Below are positions 38,503 through 46,312 of a DNA stretch of 48,409 nt, piece by piece (the stretch's first letter is position 1; every line of letters begins with the position of its first letter). The position numbers were made by a program, and so were the translations under genes. Origin of the DNA: a virus; the IMG/VR virus record IMGVR_UViG_3300037247_001036, positions 1 to 48,409 of that record; one strand, 5' to 3'. The notes under the pieces are model-generated. The model saw only the letters and a list, made by a program, of their open reading frames with translations. It was not told the DNA's origin and did not search any database.

Positions 38503-41126
38503 TGGCCCACGAATTCAACATAGGTAGAGTGCTCGGTGCGGGCCAAGCTGAGGCGGCTGAGGGACCCCGCCCACTTCCCGAGTTCGGACCGGAGGTACAG
38601 GCGGCGACGCAAGAGGCGTTCTCGAAACTCGAACTCGATACATTCCGTGCTGCGCGGGAACGTGGCCTCTTGTCGCCGGAGCAGCAGAGGGCGATAGTGG
38701 AGAGGCAGCAAGCGGCGCCGCTCCCCGACATCGATCCTTTTACACAGCCACCCCGTGACGTTCTTGCCGAGGGCGGCCCTGGCATACCTTTTGTGGAGCC
38801 GCTGGAGGAGGCGACAGGTGGCCTCTTGAGCCGCGAGCTCTTTGGGGCGGTTGGGGGGATTTTAGGAACGGCTGCGGGCATACCGGCAGCTCCCGAGACA
38901 TTGGGCCTTAGCGTCGTGGCTGGTGGGCAATTGGGCGCCGCCGGTAGCAGCATGGTTTTCGACACGCTCCAGGACCTGCTATCCGAAACGGGTTTGATTG
39001 AACCCTCGCCGCGCTCGACAGTAGAGAAGCTTGAGGCGGCTGCGAGGGAGGCGTTTATTGACTTCATGTTCGCCGGCGTGGGTGCAGGTGTGAGGCCGAT
39101 TTTGCAGTCCAGGCAAGCCCTGTCGAGGTTCTTCGGACTCAACGATCCGGCAGTCAGGCAGTTGCTATTCAAGGCCGACTTACTTGGGATCAAACTGGGT
39201 GCGGTTGACCTCGGAGGCACCCTGCCTAAGACATATGCCGCAACGATATCAGTATTTCCATGGTCGGGCGGCGCAGGATTGCGCCGTGGGATCAAGGCAA
39301 AGTCGCGGCAGGCCCAGAGGGCGATCAATAATATCCTCAACACTCTGGCTCCCAATTCGACGCTCGCAGGTGCCCTTGGCATAGACACAGGCCGGGCGGC
39401 AAGGAATGTGCGTCAGGAGTTCAAGCGCATCGCTGACAAGCTATACACGAACTTCAGTGGCCTCGCATCGAAGGCGAGTGTGAAGGAGATCATTCCGACT
39501 GTCCACCTCAAGAAGGTGGCGGGCGACATGGCCACGGAGGCAGATGCCGGTCGTATCTTCCTTGGGGTGGGTGGTGAGCTGCCTGCAGTACACGGGCAGA
39601 GAATTAAGGAGTGGCTGAAGAAGGTGGAGAATATTCCGCAGGAAATTACTATGGCTCAGTACCGTAGGCTCTCTGAGGAATTCAAGGAGATCATGGGCAG
39701 CGCCTCGGCCGCCGGCGCGGACGTGAGGAACGCCAAGATATTCAAGGACGCTCTGGAATACGACCTTAACAATATCCGTGTGGACTTGCTGCCGCCTGGA
39801 GAGGGTGAGGCAATTCGCAGGTCGCTGGAGGTAGCTAACAACTTCTATGCGAAAGGGCTCATCGAGTTCCAATTCCCCACGAGGGTACCCTCTTTACAGA
39901 AGATTGTTTCCGCGGGCGAGTTTCCCGATGTGGTCGTGGGCGGCCGGAGGCTCACACCTGCGCAGTCCTTCGAGATAGCCCAGTCGCGGCTTAAGGATAA
40001 GGACTTGCTCGATAAGACGTTTGCCGTCTACGATACTCGTGGCGGCTTAGGTGTCGAGGCGGTGTTTACCAGTTCCACACAGGCGAGGGAGTTCATCAGA
40101 GCCAATCCTAATGCGAGGTTCCTGGACCTACGCACACTTCGGAGGTTGGAGGCACAGGCCCCCGGTGGAGGCGGTGATCTCATACCACAGCAGCAGCAAC
40201 TTGAAAATCTACGGAATACTCTGGAGTCCGTCGGTAGGAAGGTCAGGCCGCCCAAGGTGGGCACTGTGCGTGAGACGGTGCCGACGCTGCCGAGAGGTTT
40301 TGCCGGCCAAAGTACATTTGAGACGGCAACTGCCCAACGCCTCGAGCGCGCAGACCGGCGCATATTCAAGCCTGGGGTGGGCAAGCCAGGGGCGCTCAAC
40401 GAGGATGAGCTTGCTAATGTAGTGATAAATCTGCGGAGCGCTCGTGCGGTTGACGACTTAGAGGCGCTCGTAGGAACGCCACAATTGAGGAGGGCTGCAC
40501 GGAAACACGTCGAGAATGCAGTAGAGTCGTCGAAGGAGCAGGTGGCAGCGGGAAACGATGTGTTTGACATAATCAACCCTGAGAAACTCATGAAAAACTT
40601 GGGGCTCAAGGCGGTCGATAAGGGCGAGAGGGAGGCGCTCACGGCGTTGTTTAAGAAGGGAGGGGTGAGGCTAAGTGACCTAGAGGACTTGGCCGAGGTT
40701 GTTAGTAAAATTCAGGGAGTCGGCGATACGGCAGTGTTTGTCAAGCGCCGTGCAATACTTGCTGGGGCGACGGGAGTGGTGGGCGCCGCCGCTGGTATAG
40801 GTGGGGCGGTTGGTGGGTTTGAGGGAGCTGGGGGGGGAGCGATGATACCCGTCGTCGCCTTCGCCTTACTCGCCCGACGGGGCGCCAGGATCATAACGAG
40901 CCGCCGGGCGCTCAGGAATATCACAACGGCGCTGGATCAGCAACTCTCGCAGAGCGCACGAAATCAGGCACTTGGGCGGGTCGTCCGCTTCATCACTAGA
41001 GGCGAGGAGCAGGATGCAATCGAGGCCGAGCGTGCGGAGTTGCAGGCGGCGAAGGATAATGCGGCTCCGCAGGATGAGTTTGGGGTCGCTGGACAGGCGA
41101 GGCTCAGTGAGCCGGCGCCACGCTAG
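38502..41126 (+). CDS. Large ejection (internal virion) protein
   Basis: Encodes 874 residues, the largest in the genome. Hydrophobic segments occur near residues 106-150 (FGAVGGILGTAAGIPAA) and 750-790 (AILAGATGVVGAAAGIGGAV). Long helical parts lie between. This suits a protein that crosses the host inner membrane during DNA entry. I see no lysozyme motif. It is the last late gene and its stop overlaps, tail to tail, the end of the leftward block. Confidence 0.6.
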   Translation: MAHEFNIGRVLGAGQAEAAEGPRPLPEFGPEVQAATQEAFSKLELDTFRAARERGLLSPEQQRAIVERQQAAPLPDIDPFTQPPRDVLAEGGPGIPFVEPLEEATGGLLSRELFGAVGGILGTAAGIPAAPETLGLSVVAGGQLGAAGSSMVFDTLQDLLSETGLIEPSPRSTVEKLEAAAREAFIDFMFAGVGAGVRPILQSRQALSRFFGLNDPAVRQLLFKADLLGIKLGAVDLGGTLPKTYAATISVFPWSGGAGLRRGIKAKSRQAQRAINNILNTLAPNSTLAGALGIDTGRAARNVRQEFKRIADKLYTNFSGLASKASVKEIIPTVHLKKVAGDMATEADAGRIFLGVGGELPAVHGQRIKEWLKKVENIPQEITMAQYRRLSEEFKEIMGSASAAGADVRNAKIFKDALEYDLNNIRVDLLPPGEGEAIRRSLEVANNFYAKGLIEFQFPTRVPSLQKIVSAGEFPDVVVGGRRLTPAQSFEIAQSRLKDKDLLDKTFAVYDTRGGLGVEAVFTSSTQAREFIRANPNARFLDLRTLRRLEAQAPGGGGDLIPQQQQLENLRNTLESVGRKVRPPKVGTVRETVPTLPRGFAGQSTFETATAQRLERADRRIFKPGVGKPGALNEDELANVVINLRSARAVDDLEALVGTPQLRRAARKHVENAVESSKEQVAAGNDVFDIINPEKLMKNLGLKAVDKGEREALTALFKKGGVRLSDLEDLAEVVSKIQGVGDTAVFVKRRAILAGATGVVGAAAGIGGAVGGFEGAGGGAMIPVVAFALLARRGARIITSRRALRNITTALDQQLSQSARNQALGRVVRFITRGEEQDAIEAERAELQAAKDNAAPQDEFGVAGQARLSEPAPR

Positions 41127-41355
41127 TTTTTACCTTGGGGTCGGCCTCCAGTCGCTTACAGTGGTCCCAGATCAGCTCGCCCAGTGTCGGAAGACTGACT
41201 CCCCATTTCTCGGCCAGCCTGATGAATGTCACTCCACTGGAATGGATTTCATAGCACAGCAACTCGCCGAAGCTGTTGCCGCAGCCTGTTGGGTTGCTGG
41301 CGTACTGTTCCTCGATCAAGCGGCGAAATCGCCCTATGTGTGTTTCCTCAGTCAT
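41104..41355 (-). CDS. Small protein with helix-turn-helix-like segment
   Basis: Encodes 83 residues. VTFIRLAEKWGVSLPTLGEL reads like a helix-turn-helix; two Cys lie before it (TGCGNSFGELLC). ATGACTGA overlaps the upstream stop. Its 3' end overlaps the late block by 23 bases, convergently. A DNA-binding role is inferred. Confidence 0.6.
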   Translation of the reverse strand: MTEETHIGRFRRLIEEQYASNPTGCGNSFGELLCYEIHSSGVTFIRLAEKWGVSLPTLGELIWDHCKRLEADPKVKTSVAPAH

Positions 41356-42550
41356 CCTTCTTATCCTTCAGTGGTCTGTAGAATTTGCCCTCGGGCCTAC
41401 TTACGACCTCGATATACCCTGCCTGGACGGCCGAGTTAACTGCCTCCGAAAACTCCTTCAAGTTCATAATCGGCATACAGTGCCGCCAGAGGGTCTGGTG
41501 TTCAATGTTCTTGTATGCACGGATGTAGGCGAGCAGTTCCTTCACTGGCCGCGCCATCCCTGTCACGCCAATCGAGTGGAAGACCATCTGCATATCTTCC
41601 TCAAGCCCTGTTACTAGGCCGTTGGCGGAGGCGAGGTCTTCCTCCTCGATCACCAACTCATCTCTTTTCGCCGCCGCCATGACCATCGCGAGCTTGTGTA
41701 TGTGGGTCTGTTTGCGAGCGATATAGCCGCCGAAGCGGTCGGACGCTAAGTGTTCGGGTCTGTGTCCCCAATGGTGCTCATACCAAGCGGTGCCCCACGC
41801 CTTCGCGTCAGGGGTTAATTCGTATTCACCAATCAAGTCACTGATCTGATCTAGGTCCTCGACGAGTTTCTTCCCCCTCTCTACGAACTCGTCGCCCTCT
41901 ACAACATCGGCGGGGTAGGGCACGAGTTGGCGCTTGGCACTAGCATAGACAAAGACGATACGGGATGTCAGGCCGCCGCCGACGAGTGACTCGGGGAAGT
42001 TGTCACGGAGCCAGGCCGGTGTGGTGGCGCCAATTATATTTATCCAGGGGTTAACGATCTCATCGCTCCCCTGCGTCTTAGTCGCCTTCCGCCACACCTC
42101 CTTCTGTCCATCCCATAGGGATACGAGTACGTCGACGAGGTCTCTATCGTCAGGCTTCAAAAAGGTGCCGAGTTCCGACACAGCGCAAGTGATGCAGGAC
42201 ATGGGTAGGAACTCGTCTCCGTAGGGCATGTCCATACGAGCATCGACGAGAGCCTTTGTGAGAGCTTGCCAAGTGAGACTTTGGGGGCCGAATTTGATCC
42301 CCTCGATCTCTTCGAGTAACTTAAGTCCAATGCGGATGGAGGTCGACTTAGTGGCAATTCCTGCTGGAGCCACGAACACGATATAGAAGTTAGGCGTCCA
42401 CTGGAAATATCTTTGGTCTATCCACACTCGGCGCCGGAGGGCCCCCGCAATGGTGGAGACTCCCACCCAGAAATGGAATAGGTCTGGAGCTTCGCTGTGT
42501 TGCGTATAGATTTGGTATTCCCGTAGCCAGTTGTCAAAATTCCGGGCCAA
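41348..42550 (-). CDS. DUF3987-like ATPase (replicative helicase/primase-like)
   Basis: Encodes 400 residues. FHFWVGVSTIAGALRRRVWI and a P-loop-like PAGIATKST (62-70), then SLTWQALTKAL, match the DUF3987 type of phage protein usually held to be the replicative helicase. The P-loop is atypical: Thr replaces the usual Gly before Lys. The only start after the upstream stop is a TTG at 42550, with a poor ribosome site; it lies in frame with that stop. This is the sole helicase-like gene found, so it is probably the fork helicase. Primase activity is not visible. Confidence 0.6.
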   Translation of the reverse strand: MARNFDNWLREYQIYTQHSEAPDLFHFWVGVSTIAGALRRRVWIDQRYFQWTPNFYIVFVAPAGIATKSTSIRIGLKLLEEIEGIKFGPQSLTWQALTKALVDARMDMPYGDEFLPMSCITCAVSELGTFLKPDDRDLVDVLVSLWDGQKEVWRKATKTQGSDEIVNPWINIIGATTPAWLRDNFPESLVGGGLTSRIVFVYASAKRQLVPYPADVVEGDEFVERGKKLVEDLDQISDLIGEYELTPDAKAWGTAWYEHHWGHRPEHLASDRFGGYIARKQTHIHKLAMVMAAAKRDELVIEEEDLASANGLVTGLEEDMQMVFHSIGVTGMARPVKELLAYIRAYKNIEHQTLWRHCMPIMNLKEFSEAVNSAVQAGYIEVVSRPEGKFYRPLKDKKDD

Positions 42551-42562
42551 AGTACATGGCCC

Positions 42563-42928
42563 TTACCAGGGTTCTCCGTCCAAGGGCATCTTGTGTTTCA
42601 ACGCCGGCCTGCTCTCGAATATAGGCATGTTGTGCGCCTCAGCAAACACGTATTCACGCCTCACACCTTCGGACGTTGCCCATCCCTCGATCTTCACAAT
42701 CACGAAGTCCTTTGCTCCTCGAAGCATGGGGAGAGTTTGTCTTTCCCAAAAGGCATAGTCGGTGGGAAAGCCATACTTGACAGCAAGAGGGTGGAAGTGC
42801 AGCACCGGAGAATAGATTATCTCGTCGTTGAGTAGAAAGATAGACGCCACTCGCATTACGTCGCTGTAGCGGTGCTGTCGAACCTTTGGGTCTTCGTGAG
42901 TGTAGGGGGATGCGAGGTAGGTATACAT
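42563..42928 (-). CDS. DUF1937-like protein (nucleoside deoxyribosyltransferase-like)
   Basis: Encodes 121 residues. MYTYLASPYTHEDPKVRQHR, then SPVLHFHPLA and TDYAFWE, and KIEGWATSEGVRREY match DUF1937, a small Rossmann-like family related to nucleoside 2-deoxyribosyltransferases. Its work on nucleotides is plausible in a replication cluster. AAAAGGAGG lies 5 bases ahead of the ATG. Confidence 0.7.
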   Translation of the reverse strand: MYTYLASPYTHEDPKVRQHRYSDVMRVASIFLLNDEIIYSPVLHFHPLAVKYGFPTDYAFWERQTLPMLRGAKDFVIVKIEGWATSEGVRREYVFAEAHNMPIFESRPALKHKMPLDGEPW

Positions 42929-42945
42929 TAAGGCCTCCTTTTTTA

Positions 42946-42980
42946 AACCATGGGGATATATGTTCTACATCCCGCTGGTT
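42946..42980 (-). terminator. Terminator-like hairpin after the polymerase C-terminal gene
   Basis: Read leftward, AACCAGCGGGAT (42980-42969) pairs with ATCCCCATGGTT (42957-42946) except for two central mismatches. Only a short TTT follows, so termination may be partial. It starts at the stop codon of the polymerase gene. It is similar to hairpins at 13432-13470 and 23526-23558. Confidence 0.5.
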
Positions 42981-43747
42981 CACCATTCAACTCCCACCAC
43001 ATCCCCCCACGACTTCCGACTAGTGGAGAGTTTCCAGGGGATGACGAGGGGGTCAGGGTAGGGCACGGTTATGTGAAGTTCATCGCGTACCAGCTTCCGC
43101 TCTCTGTCTCTATTCATCGGCCACTGGACGACGATGCTGTCGTGGACTTGGAGGAGTATGTCTGTCCACTCGACGTTGTGGTAGACGTTGAGGGCACCCT
43201 TATCGCATACCATTGCGACAGTTGATTGTGGTATCCAGGCAAGGGCTTGGGGCAGAAGCCCCTCCATGTAGTCGTAGTATACGCGCCTTGCGCCGAAGGC
43301 GTTGTGGACTGTGCGAGTTTCGGCTAGTTCGCGCTCTATCGACTCCATACGGCGCTTTATAGCAGGGTGGAGGCCGAACCACCGCTGTTGGAAACGCTCA
43401 GCCTCGACTATGAGCCAACCGAGCGTGAGAGCCATCGTCTTGGCGGAGCCCCCGTAGTCGGTCAGATGGACTGCGCGCTTACAGTCATGATAGATGCCGC
43501 CAGGGCGGTCGGTAGCCTTCAACGCCTCGTCACTCATGCCCTTCGTTTTCTCAGGAAATACATCCCTGGCGTTCTTAATGTGCAACTTGAGGCCGCTCCT
43601 GAACGCCGCCTTGAGGTCCTCGTCGCCGGCGTCCCATGCAACGACCTGGGCGTCGGCGCCGGAGAGGTCGCACTCGGCTATGACACACCCAGGGTCGGGG
43701 ACGAAGAAGCGGCGGATGTTAGGCAACTCAATCGTCTGGGCTACCAT
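42980..43747 (-). CDS. polA: DNA polymerase I family, C-terminal (catalytic palm/fingers) part, split gene
   Basis: Encodes 255 residues. It starts exactly where family A polymerases resume: LPNIRRFFVPDPG, then motif A CDLSGADAQ (Asp27), motif B DCKRAVHLTDYGG (Lys90, Tyr98) and motif C VHDS (Asp203). It lacks the exonuclease and thumb, which are in the gene at 43901-45625. GGAGG lies 7 bases ahead of the ATG at 43747. At the position four before motif-B Tyr, where E. coli has Phe762, this enzyme has His94. It must assemble with the other half to be active, unless a recombination event has split a single gene recently. Confidence 0.8.
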   Translation of the reverse strand: MVAQTIELPNIRRFFVPDPGCVIAECDLSGADAQVVAWDAGDEDLKAAFRSGLKLHIKNARDVFPEKTKGMSDEALKATDRPGGIYHDCKRAVHLTDYGGSAKTMALTLGWLIVEAERFQQRWFGLHPAIKRRMESIERELAETRTVHNAFGARRVYYDYMEGLLPQALAWIPQSTVAMVCDKGALNVYHNVEWTDILLQVHDSIVVQWPMNRDRERKLVRDELHITVPYPDPLVIPWKLSTSRKSWGDVVGVEW

Positions 43748-43901
43748 CCCGCGCCTCCAGCTTCTCCAGCCTCTCAGTCAGTGCTTCCAATATAGGAAGC
43801 ATCCAGAATATTATGCCGATGGAGTGAGGAATAGTCGTCCCTAGTCTACGCGCCAAGGCATCTACCCGGTCTCTGTTCTCTTGCGAAATCTTAAAGGGCA
43901 T
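43728..43901 (-). CDS. 57-residue protein encoded between the polymerase halves
   Basis: Encodes 57 residues. The start overlaps the N-terminal polymerase stop (TGATG), and the end overlaps the C-terminal polymerase start by 20 bases. The sequence is a helix (ISQENRDRVDALARRLGTT), a hydrophobic segment (PHSIGIIFWMLPILEAL) and a charged helix (TERLEKLEARDG). It is not a homing endonuclease or intein. It could bridge the polymerase halves or be an inserted unrelated gene. Confidence 0.65.
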   Translation of the reverse strand: MPFKISQENRDRVDALARRLGTTIPHSIGIIFWMLPILEALTERLEKLEARDGSPDD

Positions 43902-45625
43902 CACTCGTCCTCCGTCCCCTTAGGCAAATTCTGCAAGTTCGTCCCGCGCCCAAAGGCGTTCTCACTACTCGACCACCGATAGGTCTCGGTGCCGCCGATG
44001 TTATACGAGCAACGCATCCTGTCATCCGGGTCGAGCTTGGCTAGGCAGAAGTTGTTGAGGAAGATACCGAGGCTACGGTATTCCTGCAACATCTCGACGA
44101 TGGGAGTTAGGACTGGCTCGATGCGCTTGATACGTTCGAGAGCCTCGTCATTCATCGTCCGCGCGCGAGTCTTGCGGTGCTTGTACTCACTTACACAAAA
44201 TATGTCATAGAATAACTCGCATTGCTGCATAGGACTTCGCCACCAGGAGGATTTCTTCTCCTGCGGAGGGAATACGTCCTGCGGCACTACGATGTCGAAG
44301 CGGCGGTCGTATTCCCCTATGACGGCGGACAACTCCATCGTGACCTCAGCGCGAACTTGCAAGTCCTGCCGGACGCCGTGGAGCATCATGTCGAGGACCA
44401 TAGGGAATTGGTCCATGAGGAACTTGTAGGTCTCTTCCTGGCCCTGGGATTTGATGGCTCCTTCGAGAACGTAGCTGATCTCGTGGGTTGACACCGCATC
44501 CTTGCAGTTGTATCTCCACCGCTGCTCCGCATCGACCTTGAGTTCCCTTATTCCTTTCCCTTCATCCTTCCAGTAACGGTGGTATTCGCAGCAGATGGAA
44601 CTCAGCCGCCCAAGGTCCTTTGGCACGCCTGGCCAACAGGCGTGGTAGGCGAGCATGGTGTCCATCCAGCACGTGGGGATGAAACACCAATAGCGGGCGA
44701 AGTACTGGGCATCGTAGAGGTAGTTCTGACCCACGACTTGGATGTTGGGGTGAGTGAGGAGCCTGCGGCAATACTGTATAATCGCTATCTCGGCCTCCAA
44801 GGACCAATAATGCTCGCGAGGGTCCTCGGCGCCCATGAAGGGGATGCAAATCGCACTGCGATCCGACGTGGCTATCCCTATGCAGTCGATGTGCCCTTGA
44901 AACGTCTCTAAGTCCACTGCGAGGCGGCGGGGACCGGACTCAAGTTCGGCATACGTGGCCGCCAGGCAGTCCACGACAGCTTCGAAAGTGGGTCTCACCA
45001 CGAATTGATAGTCGGGCTCCCCCCAATCGTCGTTAAGGGCCTTTGGCAGCCGTTGTTTTAAGTCATGCCTGATGTCATAGGTGTATTGCCATTGGCGCAT
45101 GGCTGCGGCGGGGTGGATGGTGGGCATGAGGGGGAAGCCGCCCATGTCGTCGCGGCAATAGAGTTGCGAGCCGCGACGGGCGATGATGCCAGTGGGGATG
45201 CGGCGGTAGTTGTCGTTATCGACTCCGAAGAAGTCGTCTGTGAGTGCCCACAGAGTGTAGTTGCCTAGGCCGATTACGACCTTAGGTTTGACCTCTAGCA
45301 ATTGCTGCCGCAGTTTGTTGACCCCCGCCTTCACGTTGTCGCGAGGGAACAGCCGCCTTACCTCTTCCTTCCCCTCCTTCTTCGCTACCACTGTGGGATA
45401 GAAGAACTGCCACATATCGTTGCCCGGCGGCTGTTCGCTTATGACGTTCGAGCAGAACACCTCGGTGCGATCTATACCAGCGGCGGCAAGGAGCTGGTCG
45501 AGTAGCTTGCCACTCTGGCCGACGAAAGGCTTTTGCTTGCCCGCCTCCTCCCTGCCGTAGCTTTCCCCCACGACTGCTATGTCGGCGTCGTGGGGGCCGC
45601 TGGTGCCGTGGAATAGGTCAGGCAC
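43901..45625 (-). CDS. polA: Uracil-DNA glycosylase-like domain fused to DNA polymerase I N-terminal part (exonuclease and thumb)
   Basis: Encodes 574 residues from a GTG at 45625, just after the preceding TGA. Residues about 1-200 look like a family 4/5 uracil-DNA glycosylase (DIAVVGESYGREEAG, QKPFVGQSGKLLDQLL; later MPTIHPAAAM). The 3'-5' exonuclease follows: AVDLET near 237, GQNYLYDAQYF near 300, CKDAVSTHE near 377. The thumb ends in TETYRWSSS and GTNLQNLPKG. It stops where motif A should begin; the remainder is at 42980-43747. The glycosylase fold may mark or cut uracil. Confidence 0.8.
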   Translation of the reverse strand: MPDLFHGTSGPHDADIAVVGESYGREEAGKQKPFVGQSGKLLDQLLAAAGIDRTEVFCSNVISEQPPGNDMWQFFYPTVVAKKEGKEEVRRLFPRDNVKAGVNKLRQQLLEVKPKVVIGLGNYTLWALTDDFFGVDNDNYRRIPTGIIARRGSQLYCRDDMGGFPLMPTIHPAAAMRQWQYTYDIRHDLKQRLPKALNDDWGEPDYQFVVRPTFEAVVDCLAATYAELESGPRRLAVDLETFQGHIDCIGIATSDRSAICIPFMGAEDPREHYWSLEAEIAIIQYCRRLLTHPNIQVVGQNYLYDAQYFARYWCFIPTCWMDTMLAYHACWPGVPKDLGRLSSICCEYHRYWKDEGKGIRELKVDAEQRWRYNCKDAVSTHEISYVLEGAIKSQGQEETYKFLMDQFPMVLDMMLHGVRQDLQVRAEVTMELSAVIGEYDRRFDIVVPQDVFPPQEKKSSWWRSPMQQCELFYDIFCVSEYKHRKTRARTMNDEALERIKRIEPVLTPIVEMLQEYRSLGIFLNNFCLAKLDPDDRMRCSYNIGGTETYRWSSSENAFGRGTNLQNLPKGTEDE

Positions 45626-45934
45626 TCACAGGCCTCCGGTCTTGTGTGCCTGACACGTCTGGCAAGTCCATCCACCGGAAGGGTGTGCTACCCAGGTGTG
45701 CCCAAGGTCACAGGAGCTAGGGGCGGCGGGGAATTCCTGTGGTTCTAAGATCGCCTGTCCAGCGAGGACGAGTGGGCCGTGGAACTCTATGATGAAATCG
45801 GGGTTGATGCGCAAGCGGATGGACTTGTGGTAGAAGCCCGTTTCGCTCTTGTGGGTGGTTTCAGCGAACTCGCGCATCTGGTGTTCGAGTTCCTTATACT
45901 CCTCATATTGGAGCTGCATGTATTGGACGGTCAT
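45626..45934 (-). CDS. Small zinc-knuckle protein
   Basis: Encodes 102 residues. N-terminal helix (YKELEHQMREFAETTHKSE), beta middle (IRLRINPDFIIEFHGPLVLA) and a C-terminal metal site: SSCDLGHTW and WTCQTCQAHK. It ends directly before the polymerase GTG (TGAGTG). Its own ATG overlaps the upstream stop (TAATG). Function unknown. Confidence 0.65.
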   Translation of the reverse strand: MTVQYMQLQYEEYKELEHQMREFAETTHKSETGFYHKSIRLRINPDFIIEFHGPLVLAGQAILEPQEFPAAPSSCDLGHTWVAHPSGGWTCQTCQAHKTGGL

Positions 45935-46155
45935 TACGCCCTCCCCGGCTCAGCCAATATAACCTCCGTCTGAGGCGAAATTTTTCCAGCGCGGATGTAC
46001 GCCTCGTAAGCCGCTGCCCTCTTCAACAGAACGGGGATGAGTAGGGATTGTCCTGGACCTATGGGGCAAGAGGCGACGGCCAACCGTAAACAGCTTAGAC
46101 GTATTTCTTCGTCGCTCAATTTCGAGGGGGGATCGGGTGCGTGGCTACCGTTCAT
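45934..46155 (-). CDS. Small hypothetical protein
   Basis: Encodes 73 residues from the ATG at 46155, chosen because AGGAG lies 6 bases ahead; an ATG at 46161 is too close to that site. A helix (SDEEIRLSCLRLAVASC) is followed by ILKRAAAYEAYIRAGK-type sequence. A similar EEL/RALELARS-type helix is in the next gene upstream, so the two may share a fold. Function unknown. Confidence 0.6.
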   Translation of the reverse strand: MNGSHAPDPPSKLSDEEIRLSCLRLAVASCPIGPGQSLLIPVLLKRAAAYEAYIRAGKISPQTEVILAEPGRA

Positions 46156-46312
46156 CTTCATCTCCTAGAACCTTGCCGGTGCGAAGAAAATGCTCGTACT
46201 TCTTCGCTCGCTTCAAGGTCTCCTCGTCGGTCTCGATTAGTCCTGTAGTCTTTGAGTTGCTGAAACTGCGCGCCAGCTCTAATGCGCGAAGGCGTAGCTC
46301 TTCAGTATTCAT
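46145..46312 (-). CDS. 55-residue helical protein
   Basis: Encodes 55 residues. NTEELRLRALELARSFSNSK then ETLKRAKKYEHFLRTGKVLG resembles the neighbour at 45934-46155 in layout: a first helix and then a YE[HA][FY][IL]R[TA]GK helix end. A duplication is likely. The ATG overlaps the methyltransferase stop (TAATG). Function unknown. Confidence 0.6.
   Translation of the reverse strand: MNTEELRLRALELARSFSNSKTTGLIETDEETLKRAKKYEHFLRTGKVLGDEDER

Noticed and set aside
42980-43901. A simple frameshift error splitting the polymerase
   Set aside because: The gap holds a complete, coupled reading frame of 57 codons, and the second half has its own ribosome site; a single indel cannot restore one continuous frame with the extra 154 bases.
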